Positions 41,571-50,789 of a stretch of 64,000 nucleotides of DNA are shown one piece after another. Below the pieces are notes generated by a model. That model searched no databases, was not told the origin of the DNA, and worked only from the letters and a program-made list of their open reading frames with translations. This stretch comes from Rhizobium sophoriradicis (GTDB lineage Bacteria > Pseudomonadota > Alphaproteobacteria > Rhizobiales > Rhizobiaceae). Location of the stretch: positions 218,239-282,238 of the forward strand of contig NZ_RQIH01000010.1 in NCBI RefSeq assembly GCF_003939025.1. Reading direction: 5' to 3'. The position numbers and the translations under genes were made by a program. Position 1 is the stretch's first letter; every line of letters starts with the position of its first letter.

Positions 41571-42311
41571 TCAGAAGCCCGCCGCATCCACGACACCTTC
41601 ATCGCAGCCGAAAGAGGTTTTTCCCGCCCCCTGGATCAGATCGGCAAGGCCGGCGCTTTTCGCCGACGCCGATCCGGCAGCCTCCGAAAGCCCGATCGTC
41701 AGGCCGCTGATCATCTTGACATTGCCGGCCCGCCGGCAGCTCATCTTGACGCGGTCGCCGGCGCCCGGCCCGAAGCTCTTGTCGAAAGCCGCCTTGATCG
41801 CCTCGGCCTTGACCGGTTTGCCGATATTGGCAGCGAAAAGCTCGCGCACCGCCGACGCGTTGAGCCCACCCAAGAGATGCACGCCGACGCCAAAATAATC
41901 CTCGGCGCTCATTTTCGTGCAGGTGCCGTGCTTCGTCCATTCATGCCGTTCCAGGCCGGACTGCGTGCCGGGCATCGCCTTTACCAGCGCCGCCTGCGTC
42001 TCGGCGGAAAGCGTGACCTGAGGCAAGCTAGCCCATTTGCCATCCTTGTCAGCGGCCTTCTGATCGTCGCTGACGCCGCAATAATTCTGCCGCATCGGCC
42101 AAAGCCCGTGCAGCGAGAAGTTCGTCGCGTCATGGCGTTCGCCGGTCTGGCTTGCGCATTCAGCCTTCTTCTGGTTCGTCTGGCAGAAGGCGGGCTGCCA
42201 GCTCGCCGCAAGAATGAAACGGGTGCGCCCGTCGGCCTGCTGCGCCATGGCGGCGCCGGCAAGGGCCATCGATACGGCGAATGTCAAGGTACGCAACTGC
42301 ATGCTGCTCAT
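41571..42311 (-). CDS. secreted ribonuclease T2
   Basis: RNase T2 enzymes cut single-stranded RNA through a 2',3'-cyclic intermediate. The 246-residue product starts at the ATG at 42311, with GGGGG 5 nt upstream; other in-frame ATGs lie at 42323 and 42302. It has a signal peptide with cleavage after AMA near residue 23. Both conserved active-site segments are visible: FSLHGLWP (CAS I) and HEWTKHGTC (CAS II), with the expected catalytic histidines and glutamate. Several cysteines suggest disulfides in the periplasm. Salvage of external RNA as a nucleotide or phosphate source is the likely role. Confidence 0.93.
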   Translation of the reverse strand: MSSMQLRTLTFAVSMALAGAAMAQQADGRTRFILAASWQPAFCQTNQKKAECASQTGERHDATNFSLHGLWPMRQNYCGVSDDQKAADKDGKWASLPQVTLSAETQAALVKAMPGTQSGLERHEWTKHGTCTKMSAEDYFGVGVHLLGGLNASAVRELFAANIGKPVKAEAIKAAFDKSFGPGAGDRVKMSCRRAGNVKMISGLTIGLSEAAGSASAKSAGLADLIQGAGKTSFGCDEGVVDAAGF

Positions 42312-42534
42312 TTCAGCCCCCATAGAAGAACAATGCAGGAACAGATAAGCACAGAGAGTAAACGTCAGCAACCCTGAATCGCAATATTCCTGTAATTTGT
42401 TATCAATTGCGTCAAACGATTTAAAGTCACACCAAGGACGCTTTGTCACTTTGAGTTGAAGCATAATTGCTCAAATCGATTTCGCTTTGCGGAATTATGC
42501 GCTAGCGATCTGCTCTGCGGCTGGAAGGATCCGA

Positions 42535-43485
42535 ATGTTTTCTGAAACGCAATGGCTCTCCGTGCCGGGAGCATCGCTGGCCTATCACCATGCCGAGGCC
42601 AGCGGCCCCGCATGCGGCATTCTGTTGATATCGCATGGCCTGGCGGAGCACTCGAAGCGGTATCGCCGCTTTGCCGAGGCGATGGCGGCGCGCGGCTATC
42701 ACGCCTATGCCCATGATCACCGCGGCCACGGCGAGACGACGGCGCCGGATGCCCCGATCGGCCGCTTCGCACGACGCGATGGCGTCGAACGGGTGATCGG
42801 CGACATCATTGCCATGCGCGCTCACGCGGCCTCGCGCCATCCCGGCCTGAAGGTCATCCTCTTCGGCCATTCGATGGGCGGTCTCATCGCGCTCAATACC
42901 GCCGTCACCGCTCCGGCCGACTTCGACGCTGTCGCCGTGTGGAATTCCAATTTCGCCGTCGGCCTTGCCGGCCGCGCGGCCCAGGCGATCCTCACCGCCG
43001 AGCGCATGCTGAAAGGCTCGGACGTGCCGAGCGGCCTCCTCCCGAAACTCACTTTCGCCGCCTGGGGCCGGTCCATCGCCGACCGCCGCACGGAATTCGA
43101 CTGGCTTTCGCATATTCCCGAGGAAGTCGACAAATATGTCGCCGACCCTCTTTGCGGCTTCGACGCCTCGGTTTCGCTCTGGCTCGATGTCTTCGAACTA
43201 ACCTTTCGCGCACCGCAAAGGATCCATCTCGACCGGCTGCGGCGCGACTTGCCGATCCATCTGGTCGGCGGCGCAGAAGATCCGGCGACCGAGCGTGGAA
43301 AAGCCGTAGCCTGGCTGTCAAACCATTTGAAAGGCCAGGGCTTCTCCCGTATCAGCACTGAGATATATCAGGACATGCGGCACGAAACGCTGAATGACAC
43401 CGGCGCAGATGCAGCCATTGCCGCCTTCGCCGACTGGTGTGACGGCGCGGTCGGCAAGAGCCGGAACGGCCAAAATCCCGGATAA
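42535..43485 (+). CDS. alpha/beta hydrolase, lysophospholipase/monoacylglycerol lipase-like
   Basis: The 316-residue product starts at the ATG at 42535 after GGAAGG. It shows the hydrolase_4 (serine aminopeptidase S33) features: ILLISHGLAEHSKRYRRFAEA, HDHRGHGETT, the nucleophile elbow FGHSMGG with the catalytic serine, and a late histidine in DMRHETLND. Members act on monoacylglycerols or lysophospholipids. No signal peptide. It diverges from the RNase T2 gene; an 8-bp inverted repeat (GCATAATT at 42461-42468, AATTATGC at 42493-42500) lies just upstream. The DMT exporter gene follows after 13 nt. Confidence 0.88.
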   Translation: MFSETQWLSVPGASLAYHHAEASGPACGILLISHGLAEHSKRYRRFAEAMAARGYHAYAHDHRGHGETTAPDAPIGRFARRDGVERVIGDIIAMRAHAASRHPGLKVILFGHSMGGLIALNTAVTAPADFDAVAVWNSNFAVGLAGRAAQAILTAERMLKGSDVPSGLLPKLTFAAWGRSIADRRTEFDWLSHIPEEVDKYVADPLCGFDASVSLWLDVFELTFRAPQRIHLDRLRRDLPIHLVGGAEDPATERGKAVAWLSNHLKGQGFSRISTEIYQDMRHETLNDTGADAAIAAFADWCDGAVGKSRNGQNPG

Positions 43486-43498
43486 CGAGAACCCCATC

Positions 43499-44455
43499 AT
43501 GAGTAGCACCTCCGCCCGGCCCGTTTCATCCCCCTCCGACGTGACGATGGGGCTTGCTCTGATGTTTCTTTCGGTAATGTTCTCGCCGCTCATCGATATC
43601 TTCGCCAAACTTGCCGTCGTCACCATCCCCTCCGCCGAGATCACCGCCGGCCGCTTCGCGGTGCAGGCGCTTTGCATGCTGCCGATCGTGATATGGCGGC
43701 GCAGCTTTGCCGATTTCTCATGGCGCCAGAGCCTGTTCCATGCCATCCGCGGCGCGATCATCACTATCTCGATGATTTCCTTCGTTACCACGCTGAAATA
43801 CATGGCGGTCGCCGATGCGATCGCGATCTTCTTCGTCGAGCCGATCATCGTGACGATCCTCGGCGGCATTTTCCTGAAGGAAACGATCGGCTGGCGGCGC
43901 TACACCGCCTGCGGCGTCGGCTTTTTCGGGGCGATGCTGATCATCCAGCCGAGTTTCAACGAAGTCGGCTACATTGCGCTCCTGCCCGTCCTCAGCGCTC
44001 TCTGCATCGCCATTTTCGTATTGATGACCCGCGTCCTGTCGCACAAGGAAGATCCCTGGGCCATGCAGTTCCAGATGGGCATCTGGGGCCTGATCTTCTG
44101 CGCCATCCTGCTTCTTGCCGGCGAAGGAAGCGGCTCCGACATCTTCGATCCCGTCATGCCGGCAGGCAGCGCCTGGTTCTATGTCACCGGCGTCGGCGCC
44201 ATGGCCGCGATAGCGGGCATCTTCGGCGTCTACGCCTATCGCGCCGCACCGGCTTCGACGCTGGCGCCGCTGCAATATTTCGAGATCGTCTCGGCGACGA
44301 TCTTCGCATGGCTTGTTTTCGGCGACTTTCCGGATGCGATAAAATGGCTCGGCATCATGATCATCATCGCCTCCGGCATCTACATCCTTTGGCGCGAGCG
44401 CCGCTTTGCTTCCAAACCCGTATCCGATACATCTGAGGTGACGCTGGCGCCGTAG
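43499..44455 (+). CDS. DMT superfamily (EamA) transporter
   Basis: The 318-residue product starts at the ATG at 43499 and has ten hydrophobic segments in two EamA repeats. FFVEPIIVTILGGIFLKETIG ends the first repeat and YFEIVSATIFAWLVFGDFP the second, as in exporters of the RhaT/EamA type. It follows the hydrolase gene by 13 nt and precedes the CoA-transferase gene by 16 nt, so all four plus-strand genes may form one transcript. The substrate is unknown. Confidence 0.88.
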   Translation: MSSTSARPVSSPSDVTMGLALMFLSVMFSPLIDIFAKLAVVTIPSAEITAGRFAVQALCMLPIVIWRRSFADFSWRQSLFHAIRGAIITISMISFVTTLKYMAVADAIAIFFVEPIIVTILGGIFLKETIGWRRYTACGVGFFGAMLIIQPSFNEVGYIALLPVLSALCIAIFVLMTRVLSHKEDPWAMQFQMGIWGLIFCAILLLAGEGSGSDIFDPVMPAGSAWFYVTGVGAMAAIAGIFGVYAYRAAPASTLAPLQYFEIVSATIFAWLVFGDFPDAIKWLGIMIIIASGIYILWRERRFASKPVSDTSEVTLAP

Positions 44456-44471
44456 ATTGCCCGGGAGGACC

Positions 44472-45674
44472 ATGACCGAGAGCCTGACGAAAAAGCCGCC
44501 GCTTGCCGGCATCCGGGTGATCGAGCTCGCCCGCGTGCTGGCCGGCCCTTGGGCGGGACAGATGCTCGCCGATCTCGGCGCCGATGTCATCAAAGTCGAA
44601 AATCCCGACGGCGGCGACGATACGCGCCAATGGGGCCCGCCCTTCGTCGAAGGTGCCGACGGCGAAAACCTCTCAGCCGCCTATTACCACGCCGCCAATC
44701 GCGGCAAACGCTCCATTGCCGCCGACCTGAAAAGCCCAGAAGGCCGGGATCTCGTCCGCCGCCTGGTCGCCACAGCTGACGTGGTGATCGAGAACTTCAA
44801 GCTCGGCGGGCTCGCCAAATACGGGCTCGATTACCAGAGCCTGCGCAGACTGAACCCGAAGCTCGTCTATTGCTCGATCACCGGCTTCGGCCAGACCGGC
44901 CCCTATGCCAGCCTCGCCGGCTACGATTACATCGTTCAGGGCATGTCCGGCTTCATGTCGATCACCGGCGAGCCGGACGGCCAGCCGATGAAGGCGGGTG
45001 TGGCGATCGCCGATATCTTCACCGGCATCTATGCCGTTTCGGCGATCGAGGCGGCCCTGATCCATGCCTTGAAAACCGGCGAAGGTCAGCTCGTCGACAT
45101 GGCGCTGCTCGATGTGCAATCGGCCGTGCTCGCCAATCAGAACATGAACTACCTCGTCTCCGGCGCCGCACCGACCCGGCTTGGCAACGCCCATCCGAAT
45201 ATCTCGCCCTATGAGGTCGTGCCGGCGGCCGACGGCTACCTCATTCTTGCGGTCGGCAATGACGGCCAGTTTCGCCGCCTCTGCACCATACTCGGCCTCG
45301 AGACGATCGCCGACGACGAACGTTTCGCCACCAATAGGGCGCGGGTCGGCAATCGGGCCGAGCTGCGCCGGCTCGTTTCGACCGAAACGCTAAAATGGCA
45401 GAAGGCGGATCTGTTGAGGGCCTGCGAAGAGAATAGTGTCCCTGCCGGCGCGATCAATACGATCGAGGAGATGTTCGCCGATCCGCAGGTGCGCGCCCGC
45501 GGTCTGCGCATCGACCTTGCGGATGCCGCCGGCACGCTCATCCCGGGGGTCAGGACGCCGGTGGTGCTGTCCGAGACGCCGCTGCATTATGTCAGGCCGA
45601 GCCCCCGCCTCGACGAACACAGGGAAGACATACTGGCGGAGCTCGCCGAGCGTGAGAGAAAGGCATCGTCATGA
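44472..45674 (+). CDS. class III CoA-transferase (CaiB/BaiF)
   Basis: Class III CoA-transferases move CoA between carboxylic acids such as formate/oxalate or carnitine derivatives. The 400-residue product starts at the ATG at 44472 (GGGAGGACC upstream). It shows the N-terminal motif VIELARVLAGPWAGQMLADLGADVIKVE broken into its usual blocks, ENFKLGGLAKYGLDY, SITGFGQTGPYASLAGYDYIVQ with the catalytic Asp in GYD, and DVQSAVLANQ. Its stop overlaps the start of the TPP-enzyme gene by 4 nt. Confidence 0.9.
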   Translation: MTESLTKKPPLAGIRVIELARVLAGPWAGQMLADLGADVIKVENPDGGDDTRQWGPPFVEGADGENLSAAYYHAANRGKRSIAADLKSPEGRDLVRRLVATADVVIENFKLGGLAKYGLDYQSLRRLNPKLVYCSITGFGQTGPYASLAGYDYIVQGMSGFMSITGEPDGQPMKAGVAIADIFTGIYAVSAIEAALIHALKTGEGQLVDMALLDVQSAVLANQNMNYLVSGAAPTRLGNAHPNISPYEVVPAADGYLILAVGNDGQFRRLCTILGLETIADDERFATNRARVGNRAELRRLVSTETLKWQKADLLRACEENSVPAGAINTIEEMFADPQVRARGLRIDLADAAGTLIPGVRTPVVLSETPLHYVRPSPRLDEHREDILAELAERERKASS

Positions 45675-47329
45675 AGAAGACCGGTGGGGAACTGATCGTC
45701 GAGGCGCTGAAGGCCAATGGCGTCAAACGCCTCTCCTGCGTACCCGGCGAGAGCTTTCTTGCCGTTCTCGACGCCCTGCGCGACAGCGATATCGATGTCC
45801 TCGTCTGCCGCCAGGAGGGCGGAGCGGCGATGATGGCGGATTGCTGGGGCAGGCTAACCGGCGAACCCGGCATCTGCATGGTCACCCGCGGCCCCGGCGC
45901 CACCAATGCGTCTGCCGGCCTGCATATATCAAGACAGGATTCGATCCCGATGATCCTCTTCATCGGTCAGGTGCAGCGCGAAGCCCGCGAGCGCGAGGCG
46001 TTCCAGGAGGTCGAGTTCCGCCGCGCTTTCACCGAATTCGCCAAATGGGTGGGCGAGATCGACGATGCCGCCCGCATTCCCGAGTTCGTCACCCGCGCCT
46101 TTGCGATCGCAACCTCCGGCCGCCCCGGTCCCGTGGTGCTGACGCTGCCGGAGGATATGCTGCGCGACGAAGTCGAGGCGCCCCGCGCCAAGCGTTACAC
46201 GAGCATCGAGGCGCATCCCGGCCGCAGGCAGGTCGACGATTTCTATATAAGACTGCTGAAGGCCGAGCGGCCGATGGTAATCCTCGGCGGCACGCGCTGG
46301 GACGCCGATGCCGTCGCCGATTTCGCAGGCTTCGCCGAGCGTTTCCAATTGCCGGTCGGCTGCTCCTTCCGCCGGCAGATGCTCTTCGATCATCTCCATC
46401 CCTGTTACGCCGGCGATGTCGGCATCGGCATCAATCCTGTCCTCGCCAAGGAGATAAAGGAAAGCGACCTGCTGATCCTTCTGGGCGGCCGCATGTCGGA
46501 AATGCCGTCCTCGTCCTATACGCTGATCGATATCCCCTACCCCCAGCAATCGCTGGTGCATGTCTATCCCGATCCTTCCGAACTGGGACGCGTCTACCGC
46601 CCGGATCTCGCCATCTGCGCCACTCCTTCCGATTTCGTCGCCGCACTCGCCGATCTCGAAGCACCGGCCGAGCCGCACTGGGCGGAGCGCACACAGCGCA
46701 TGCACCAGGCCTATCTTTCCTGGTCGAAGCCGCCGGCAACCGGCCCGGGCGCGGTTCACATGGGCCCGATCATGGAGTGGCTGGAAGCCAACACCGGGCC
46801 GGAGGCGATTTTCACCAATGGCGCCGGCAACTATGCCACCTGGCTGCACCGCTTCCATCGTTTCCGTCGCTTCAACACCCAGGCCGCCCCCACCTCCGGC
46901 TCGATGGGCTACGGCCTGCCGGCGGCGGTAGCCGCCAAGCGGCTCTTTCCCGAGCGCGAGGTCATCTGCTTTGCCGGCGACGGCTGTTTCCTGATGCACG
47001 GTCAGGAATTCGCCACCGCCATCCGCTACGGCCTGCCGATCATCGCAATCGTCGTCAACAACGGCATCTACGGCACGATCCGCATGCATCAGGAGCGCGA
47101 ATATCCCGGCCGCGTCAGCAGCACCGATCTCACCAATCCCGATTTCGCCGCCCTTGCCCGCGCCTATGGTGGTCACGGCGAGACGGTGGAGCGGACGGAG
47201 GAATTCGCCGCAGCCTTCGAGCGGGCGCGCGACAGTGGCAAGCCGGCGATCATCGAAGTCAAACTCGATCCTGAGGCGATCACGCCGACACGCACGCTCT
47301 CGGAAATCGCGCAAACAAAAAGCCGGTAG
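45671..47329 (+). CDS. thiamine-diphosphate enzyme, acetolactate synthase-like
   Basis: The 552-residue product has the three-domain layout of the IlvB/POX family. The N-terminal PYR domain has the catalytic glutamate in VCRQEGGAAMMADCWGR and the segment VTRGPGATNASAGLH. The central domain has VILGGTRWDADAVADF. The C-terminal PP domain has the ThDP/Mg motif from AGDGCFLMHGQEF to VVNNGIYG. I cannot tell the substrate: acetolactate synthase large subunit, oxalyl-CoA decarboxylase and related enzymes share this plan. Overlap with a CoA-transferase gene suggests the substrate may be an acyl-CoA or 2-oxo acid made or used by it. No acetolactate synthase small subunit gene follows. Confidence 0.87.
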   Translation: MKKTGGELIVEALKANGVKRLSCVPGESFLAVLDALRDSDIDVLVCRQEGGAAMMADCWGRLTGEPGICMVTRGPGATNASAGLHISRQDSIPMILFIGQVQREAREREAFQEVEFRRAFTEFAKWVGEIDDAARIPEFVTRAFAIATSGRPGPVVLTLPEDMLRDEVEAPRAKRYTSIEAHPGRRQVDDFYIRLLKAERPMVILGGTRWDADAVADFAGFAERFQLPVGCSFRRQMLFDHLHPCYAGDVGIGINPVLAKEIKESDLLILLGGRMSEMPSSSYTLIDIPYPQQSLVHVYPDPSELGRVYRPDLAICATPSDFVAALADLEAPAEPHWAERTQRMHQAYLSWSKPPATGPGAVHMGPIMEWLEANTGPEAIFTNGAGNYATWLHRFHRFRRFNTQAAPTSGSMGYGLPAAVAAKRLFPEREVICFAGDGCFLMHGQEFATAIRYGLPIIAIVVNNGIYGTIRMHQEREYPGRVSSTDLTNPDFAALARAYGGHGETVERTEEFAAAFERARDSGKPAIIEVKLDPEAITPTRTLSEIAQTKSR

Positions 47330-47375
47330 GCCCGTGACCGGCCCCATTCGGGTTGGTCACGCACCTACCGGCTTT
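47318..47375. terminator. nested-hairpin terminator between convergent genes
   Basis: AAAGCCGGTAGG at the very end of the TPP-enzyme gene pairs with CCTACCGGCTTT at 47364-47375, and an inner pair GTGACC/GGTCAC (47334-47339, 47355-47360) adds a second stem. The stop codon of the TPP gene is inside the stem. It can act in both directions. Confidence 0.75.
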
Positions 47376-47395
47376 CATACAATCCTGCGGCGATC

Positions 47396-47740
47396 TCAGT
47401 CGATCGCGGCCGTGACGATGAACTCGACCTTGTATTTCGGCGCAGCGAGCTTGGCTTCGCTGGTGGCGCGGGCCGGCGGGTTGGCCGGATCGATCCAGGC
47501 TTCCCAGGCGGCGTTCATCTCGGCGAAATAAGCGATGTCGGAGAGATAGACGAGGGTCTGCAGGATCTTCGACTTGTTGCTGCCAGCCGCGGCCAGCAGG
47601 CGGTCGACTTCGGCAAGCGAGGAGTTGCACTGATCGGTGACGCTTTCGCCCTCGCCGACCTGGCCTGCGAGATAAACCGTGTTGCCGTGAATGACGGCGC
47701 CGCTCATGCGCGCGCCGACGTCGATACGCTTAATGCTCAT
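47396..47740 (-). CDS. RidA family protein (enamine/imine deaminase)
   Basis: RidA proteins hydrolyse reactive enamine/imine intermediates such as 2-aminoacrylate. The 114-residue product starts at the ATG at 47740 (AGGAG 6 nt upstream; a second ATG directly before it is possible). It shows VYLAGQVGEG, LQTLVYLSDI and the catalytic arginine in NPPARATSEAKLAAP; VEFIVTAA closes the barrel. It is a YjgF/YER057c/UK114 superfamily member. It lies downstream of the small phosphatase gene on the same strand, 73 nt apart. Confidence 0.92.
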   Translation of the reverse strand: MSIKRIDVGARMSGAVIHGNTVYLAGQVGEGESVTDQCNSSLAEVDRLLAAAGSNKSKILQTLVYLSDIAYFAEMNAAWEAWIDPANPPARATSEAKLAAPKYKVEFIVTAAID

Positions 47741-47813
47741 CATAGTCTCCTGAGTGAATGGAAGGTGACGGCGCTGCGGTTCAGCGCCGGAAAATCGGCA
47801 GCCGGACCGGAAC

Positions 47814-48152
47814 CTAGCTGCGGATATGGTGGGTCTTCTGGTAGATCGCCGTCGAGCGGGCGCCGGAGCGGCAATAGCCGAGCATCGGCCGCGGGAATTC
47901 GTCGAGTGCATCGACCATGCCCTGCACCGCCTCCTCGGTCACGCCCATCGGCCCAACCGGCACATGAGTGATCTCGAGGCCGAGTTCCCGCGCGCGCGCC
48001 TCGATGACCGAGAATGAGGTCTGATCGGGGCTCTCATGGTCGGGGCGGTGGCAGACGATCGATTTGAACCCCAGCGCCTTGATCTCGTCGAGGTCCTCGA
48101 GCGTGATCTGGCCCGAAACCGAATATTCATCGTCGATCTGGCGAATATCCAT
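47814..48152 (-). CDS. TIGR01244/DUF442 family Cys-phosphatase-like protein
   Basis: The 112-residue product begins MDIRQIDDEYSVSGQITLED, typical of the beta-lactamase hydrolase-like (Blh) phosphatase domain, and ends with the C-x5-R active-site loop in GYCRSGARST. These proteins have a dual-specificity phosphatase fold. In other bacteria the domain is fused to a metallo-beta-lactamase or found near sulfide or biofilm functions; here it stands alone. The substrate is unknown. Confidence 0.85.
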   Translation of the reverse strand: MDIRQIDDEYSVSGQITLEDLDEIKALGFKSIVCHRPDHESPDQTSFSVIEARARELGLEITHVPVGPMGVTEEAVQGMVDALDEFPRPMLGYCRSGARSTAIYQKTHHIRS

Positions 48153-48223
48153 CGTCCTGTCTCCTCATAAATCCTGGGCTGAAGGTCTACGACGGAGGCT
48201 GGCGAGCGTCAACAACACTTCAC

Positions 48224-49063
48224 TCACAGGAAGGCAAAGCTCAGCAAGTAGCTGCGGCTTTCGCCGGGCGCCAGCATATTGAATTCGCCGGCCGCCTCGA
48301 GCTCGTCACGCAACACCCAGCGATGCGAGACCGGCTCGATTCCAATAATATGGGCCGGCGCCTTCTGGTTCCGCCAGACCTGCAGATAGGGCAGCGTGTC
48401 GGCGCCAAAGCGCACACTGAGCGTCCTGCCGCCGATCGCGGCGATCGGTCCGAGGCGAACCTCCGCCAAGCCCGCCTCCGTTGCCGGCGCCGGCACGCAG
48501 AAGATGCCGCCCGGCTCCTCGCCGAATGCCCAGGGGAAACCGCCATTCTCTAGCATCCGCCCTTCGAGCCGCGTGCCCGCGTCGAGCCATTTGCCGCCGG
48601 TGTTGATGTGATACATCAGGAAGGTCGGCACCGTTCGGTCGCTGATATTGACGACCCGGTCCTCCAGCCGCACTTCGCCGGTGGCCCCGTCGATCCGCCA
48701 TAACCGCTCGATGCGCTGCGGCAGTCCCTCGACGGTTACAATGTCGATATCGGCGCGGCATTCGGCATTGCCGTTTTCGTATTTCGTCCACAGCACCTTG
48801 GCCGCATGGCCGGAGGCCGATCCGTGCAGCGGATAGACCTTGCCGTCGGCCCGGCCGGCAATCGGCTGGCGATGGCGGATATGATCCGGCCCGCAAGTGA
48901 AGAGGAAGCCTTCGAGCGAGTGATCGATTCGCGGATCGCCGTCATCGGGAATGGCGCGCTTCGGGGCGATGTCGACGCCTTCGACGATGCATCCTGCGAT
49001 ATCCAGAACCGAAGTTTCATCGAGCATCAGGCGCGGCCCGCTTGCGGCGGCAAATTCGATCAT
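48224..49063 (-). CDS. DUF4432 / aldose 1-epimerase-like protein
   Basis: The 279-residue product resembles the galactose mutarotase fold: PLHGSASGHAAKVLW holds a conserved histidine, and FLMYHINTGGKWLDAG and IGIEPVSHRWVLRDEL match DUF4432 proteins. These are predicted sugar-binding or mutarotase enzymes with few characterised members. No signal peptide. It has no sugar-catabolic neighbour, so no substrate can be proposed. Confidence 0.78.
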   Translation of the reverse strand: MIEFAAASGPRLMLDETSVLDIAGCIVEGVDIAPKRAIPDDGDPRIDHSLEGFLFTCGPDHIRHRQPIAGRADGKVYPLHGSASGHAAKVLWTKYENGNAECRADIDIVTVEGLPQRIERLWRIDGATGEVRLEDRVVNISDRTVPTFLMYHINTGGKWLDAGTRLEGRMLENGGFPWAFGEEPGGIFCVPAPATEAGLAEVRLGPIAAIGGRTLSVRFGADTLPYLQVWRNQKAPAHIIGIEPVSHRWVLRDELEAAGEFNMLAPGESRSYLLSFAFL

Positions 49064-49318
49064 TCGGGTCTCCTCAGGGATTTATCGGCCGCCGTAGGGT
49101 TAGGTTTCGCACCGCCATTCGTCAATCCGCGCCGTTTCCATCTTGTGTTTTTGCCGCAACCATGGATTTTGCGGAACTGACGCAGAGACGCAAACGTTTA
49201 TGAGTAAAAGGAAATCTTAGGGAATTTCATATTTTGTTCAGCACGGTTTCAGAAATTCCACACTAGCGTCAAATTTCGCAGGTGTGTGTCGGCCCAGTCA
49301 CTGTTCGAGGTGTGAGAC

Positions 49319-50719
49319 GTGAATCGCTTTTTGAAGTCGGCATTTTCGCTTGCGGCCCTGCTGGCAGCCGTTGCCGTTGCAGCGCCGCAAGCCGGCGCGC
49401 AGCAGTTTCGTGACCGCCGGCAGAGCGACGTCGTCCTGGTCACGCCAACCGGCGAAATCCTCGACTATGTCCCGCGCGGCTATATTTATGCCCGCGACCG
49501 CAGCGGCAATCGCGTGCTGATCGACGACTACGGCAATGTCGTCGCCACCGAGATGCGCGCCCGCGGCTACTACCCGCCACGCCCCGGTCCGAGCGAGGTC
49601 TATCCCGACCAGAACGGCAACGATCCCTACTATTCCGACGACAATTCCTATGGCGATACGCGTTATTCCGAACGCGGAGCCGTCACCGGCGGTATTCCGC
49701 GAGACGCTGCGATCGAACGCCTGCCGCTCGGCGAGGAGCCCTATCCAGACGACAACAGCATCGGCAATCCGCAATCGGGCGACGATTACGCCTCGATCGA
49801 TCCCGACCAGCAGATTCCGCCTGCCGACGCGCCCACGACCGCACCCGACGAACCCGTGATCACGCTGAAGAACAAGTCGAAGCCAGAGATCGTCGCGCTG
49901 CAGGTCTTCCTTGATCGCGCCGGCATCTCGCCCGGCGTCATCGACGGCCATATGGGCTCGAACGTCACCAAGTCGATCTATGCCTATGACCAGATGACCG
50001 GCTCGAAGCTCGACCCGAACGACACCGACGCCATCCTCGAAGAACTGCGCATGAACGGCGGTCTGCCGGTCGTCAGCTACACGATCACGCCGGCCGATGC
50101 CGCCGGTCCCTTCGTCGCGGAGATCCCGGAAGACTATTCGCACAAGGCTCTGCTGCCGTCGCTGGCCTATACATCGACCACCGAGATGCTGGCCGAGCGC
50201 TTCCACATGGACGAGGCCTTCCTCAAAGAGATGAACCCCGGCGCCGATTTCAGCGTCCCCGGCACGGTCATCAAGGTCGTCAATCCGGGCGAGCCGAAGA
50301 GCGGCGAGGTTGCCCGCATCATCGCCGACAAGGGCCGCAAGCAGGTCTTCGCCTATGACGGCGCCGGCAATCTCATTGCCGCCTATCCGGCATCGATCGG
50401 CTCCACCGACACGCCCTCCCCGTCGGGCACCGTGACTGTCGAACGCGTCGCGTTCAATCCCGGCTATACCTATAATCCGAAGATCAATTTCCAGCAGGGT
50501 GCCAACGATAAGATCCTCAACATTCCGCCCGGCCCGAACGGCCCCGTCGGCACCGTCTGGATGGCGCTTTCCAAGCCGACCTACGGCATCCACGGCACGC
50601 CCGAGCCCTCGAAGATCGGCCGCACCCAGAGCCACGGCTGCATCCGCCTGACCAACTGGGATGCGACCGAGCTTGCCAAGATGGTCAAGCCGGGCGTGAC
50701 AGTCGAATTCGTCGACTGA
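49319..50719 (+). CDS. L,D-transpeptidase (YkuD/ErfK) with peptidoglycan-binding domain
   Basis: The 466-residue product starts at a GTG at 49319 (GAGGTG upstream). Residues 1-27 are a signal peptide (cleavage after AGA). Residues ~60-165 form an acidic, Pro/Tyr-rich low-complexity region. A peptidoglycan-binding domain follows (~185-245, VALQVFLDRAGISPGVIDG), then a LysM-like part near MLAERFHMDEAFLKEMNPG. The YkuD catalytic domain (~335-466) carries HGTPEPSKIGRTQSHGCIRL, with the nucleophilic cysteine in SHGC. It would make 3-3 crosslinks or attach proteins to murein; 3-3 crosslinks are common in Rhizobiales. Confidence 0.93.
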   Translation: MNRFLKSAFSLAALLAAVAVAAPQAGAQQFRDRRQSDVVLVTPTGEILDYVPRGYIYARDRSGNRVLIDDYGNVVATEMRARGYYPPRPGPSEVYPDQNGNDPYYSDDNSYGDTRYSERGAVTGGIPRDAAIERLPLGEEPYPDDNSIGNPQSGDDYASIDPDQQIPPADAPTTAPDEPVITLKNKSKPEIVALQVFLDRAGISPGVIDGHMGSNVTKSIYAYDQMTGSKLDPNDTDAILEELRMNGGLPVVSYTITPADAAGPFVAEIPEDYSHKALLPSLAYTSTTEMLAERFHMDEAFLKEMNPGADFSVPGTVIKVVNPGEPKSGEVARIIADKGRKQVFAYDGAGNLIAAYPASIGSTDTPSPSGTVTVERVAFNPGYTYNPKINFQQGANDKILNIPPGPNGPVGTVWMALSKPTYGIHGTPEPSKIGRTQSHGCIRLTNWDATELAKMVKPGVTVEFVD

Positions 50720-50737
50720 ACTATTCCGACAATAACG

Positions 50738-50773
50738 CGACAAGGCCGCCGGATCGCTCCGGCGGCCTTGTCG
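50738..50773. terminator. strong hairpin between the L,D-transpeptidase and ParA-like genes
   Basis: A perfect 15-bp stem (CGACAAGGCCGCCGG with its complement) and a 6-nt loop end with TCGTTTC. It lies between convergent genes and can serve both. Confidence 0.8.
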
Positions 50774-50789
50774 TTTCATGTGGGAGATT

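Noticed and set aside
39247..41898. 883-codon plus-strand open frame opposite ettA
   Set aside because: It crosses the ArsR-methyltransferase gene, a terminator, ettA and part of the RNase T2 gene, all of which are clear on the minus strand. The product has no recognisable domain.
45929..47347. 472-codon minus-strand frame opposite the TPP-enzyme gene
   Set aside because: Antisense shadow; the plus-strand frame has the ThDP motif and catalytic glutamate.
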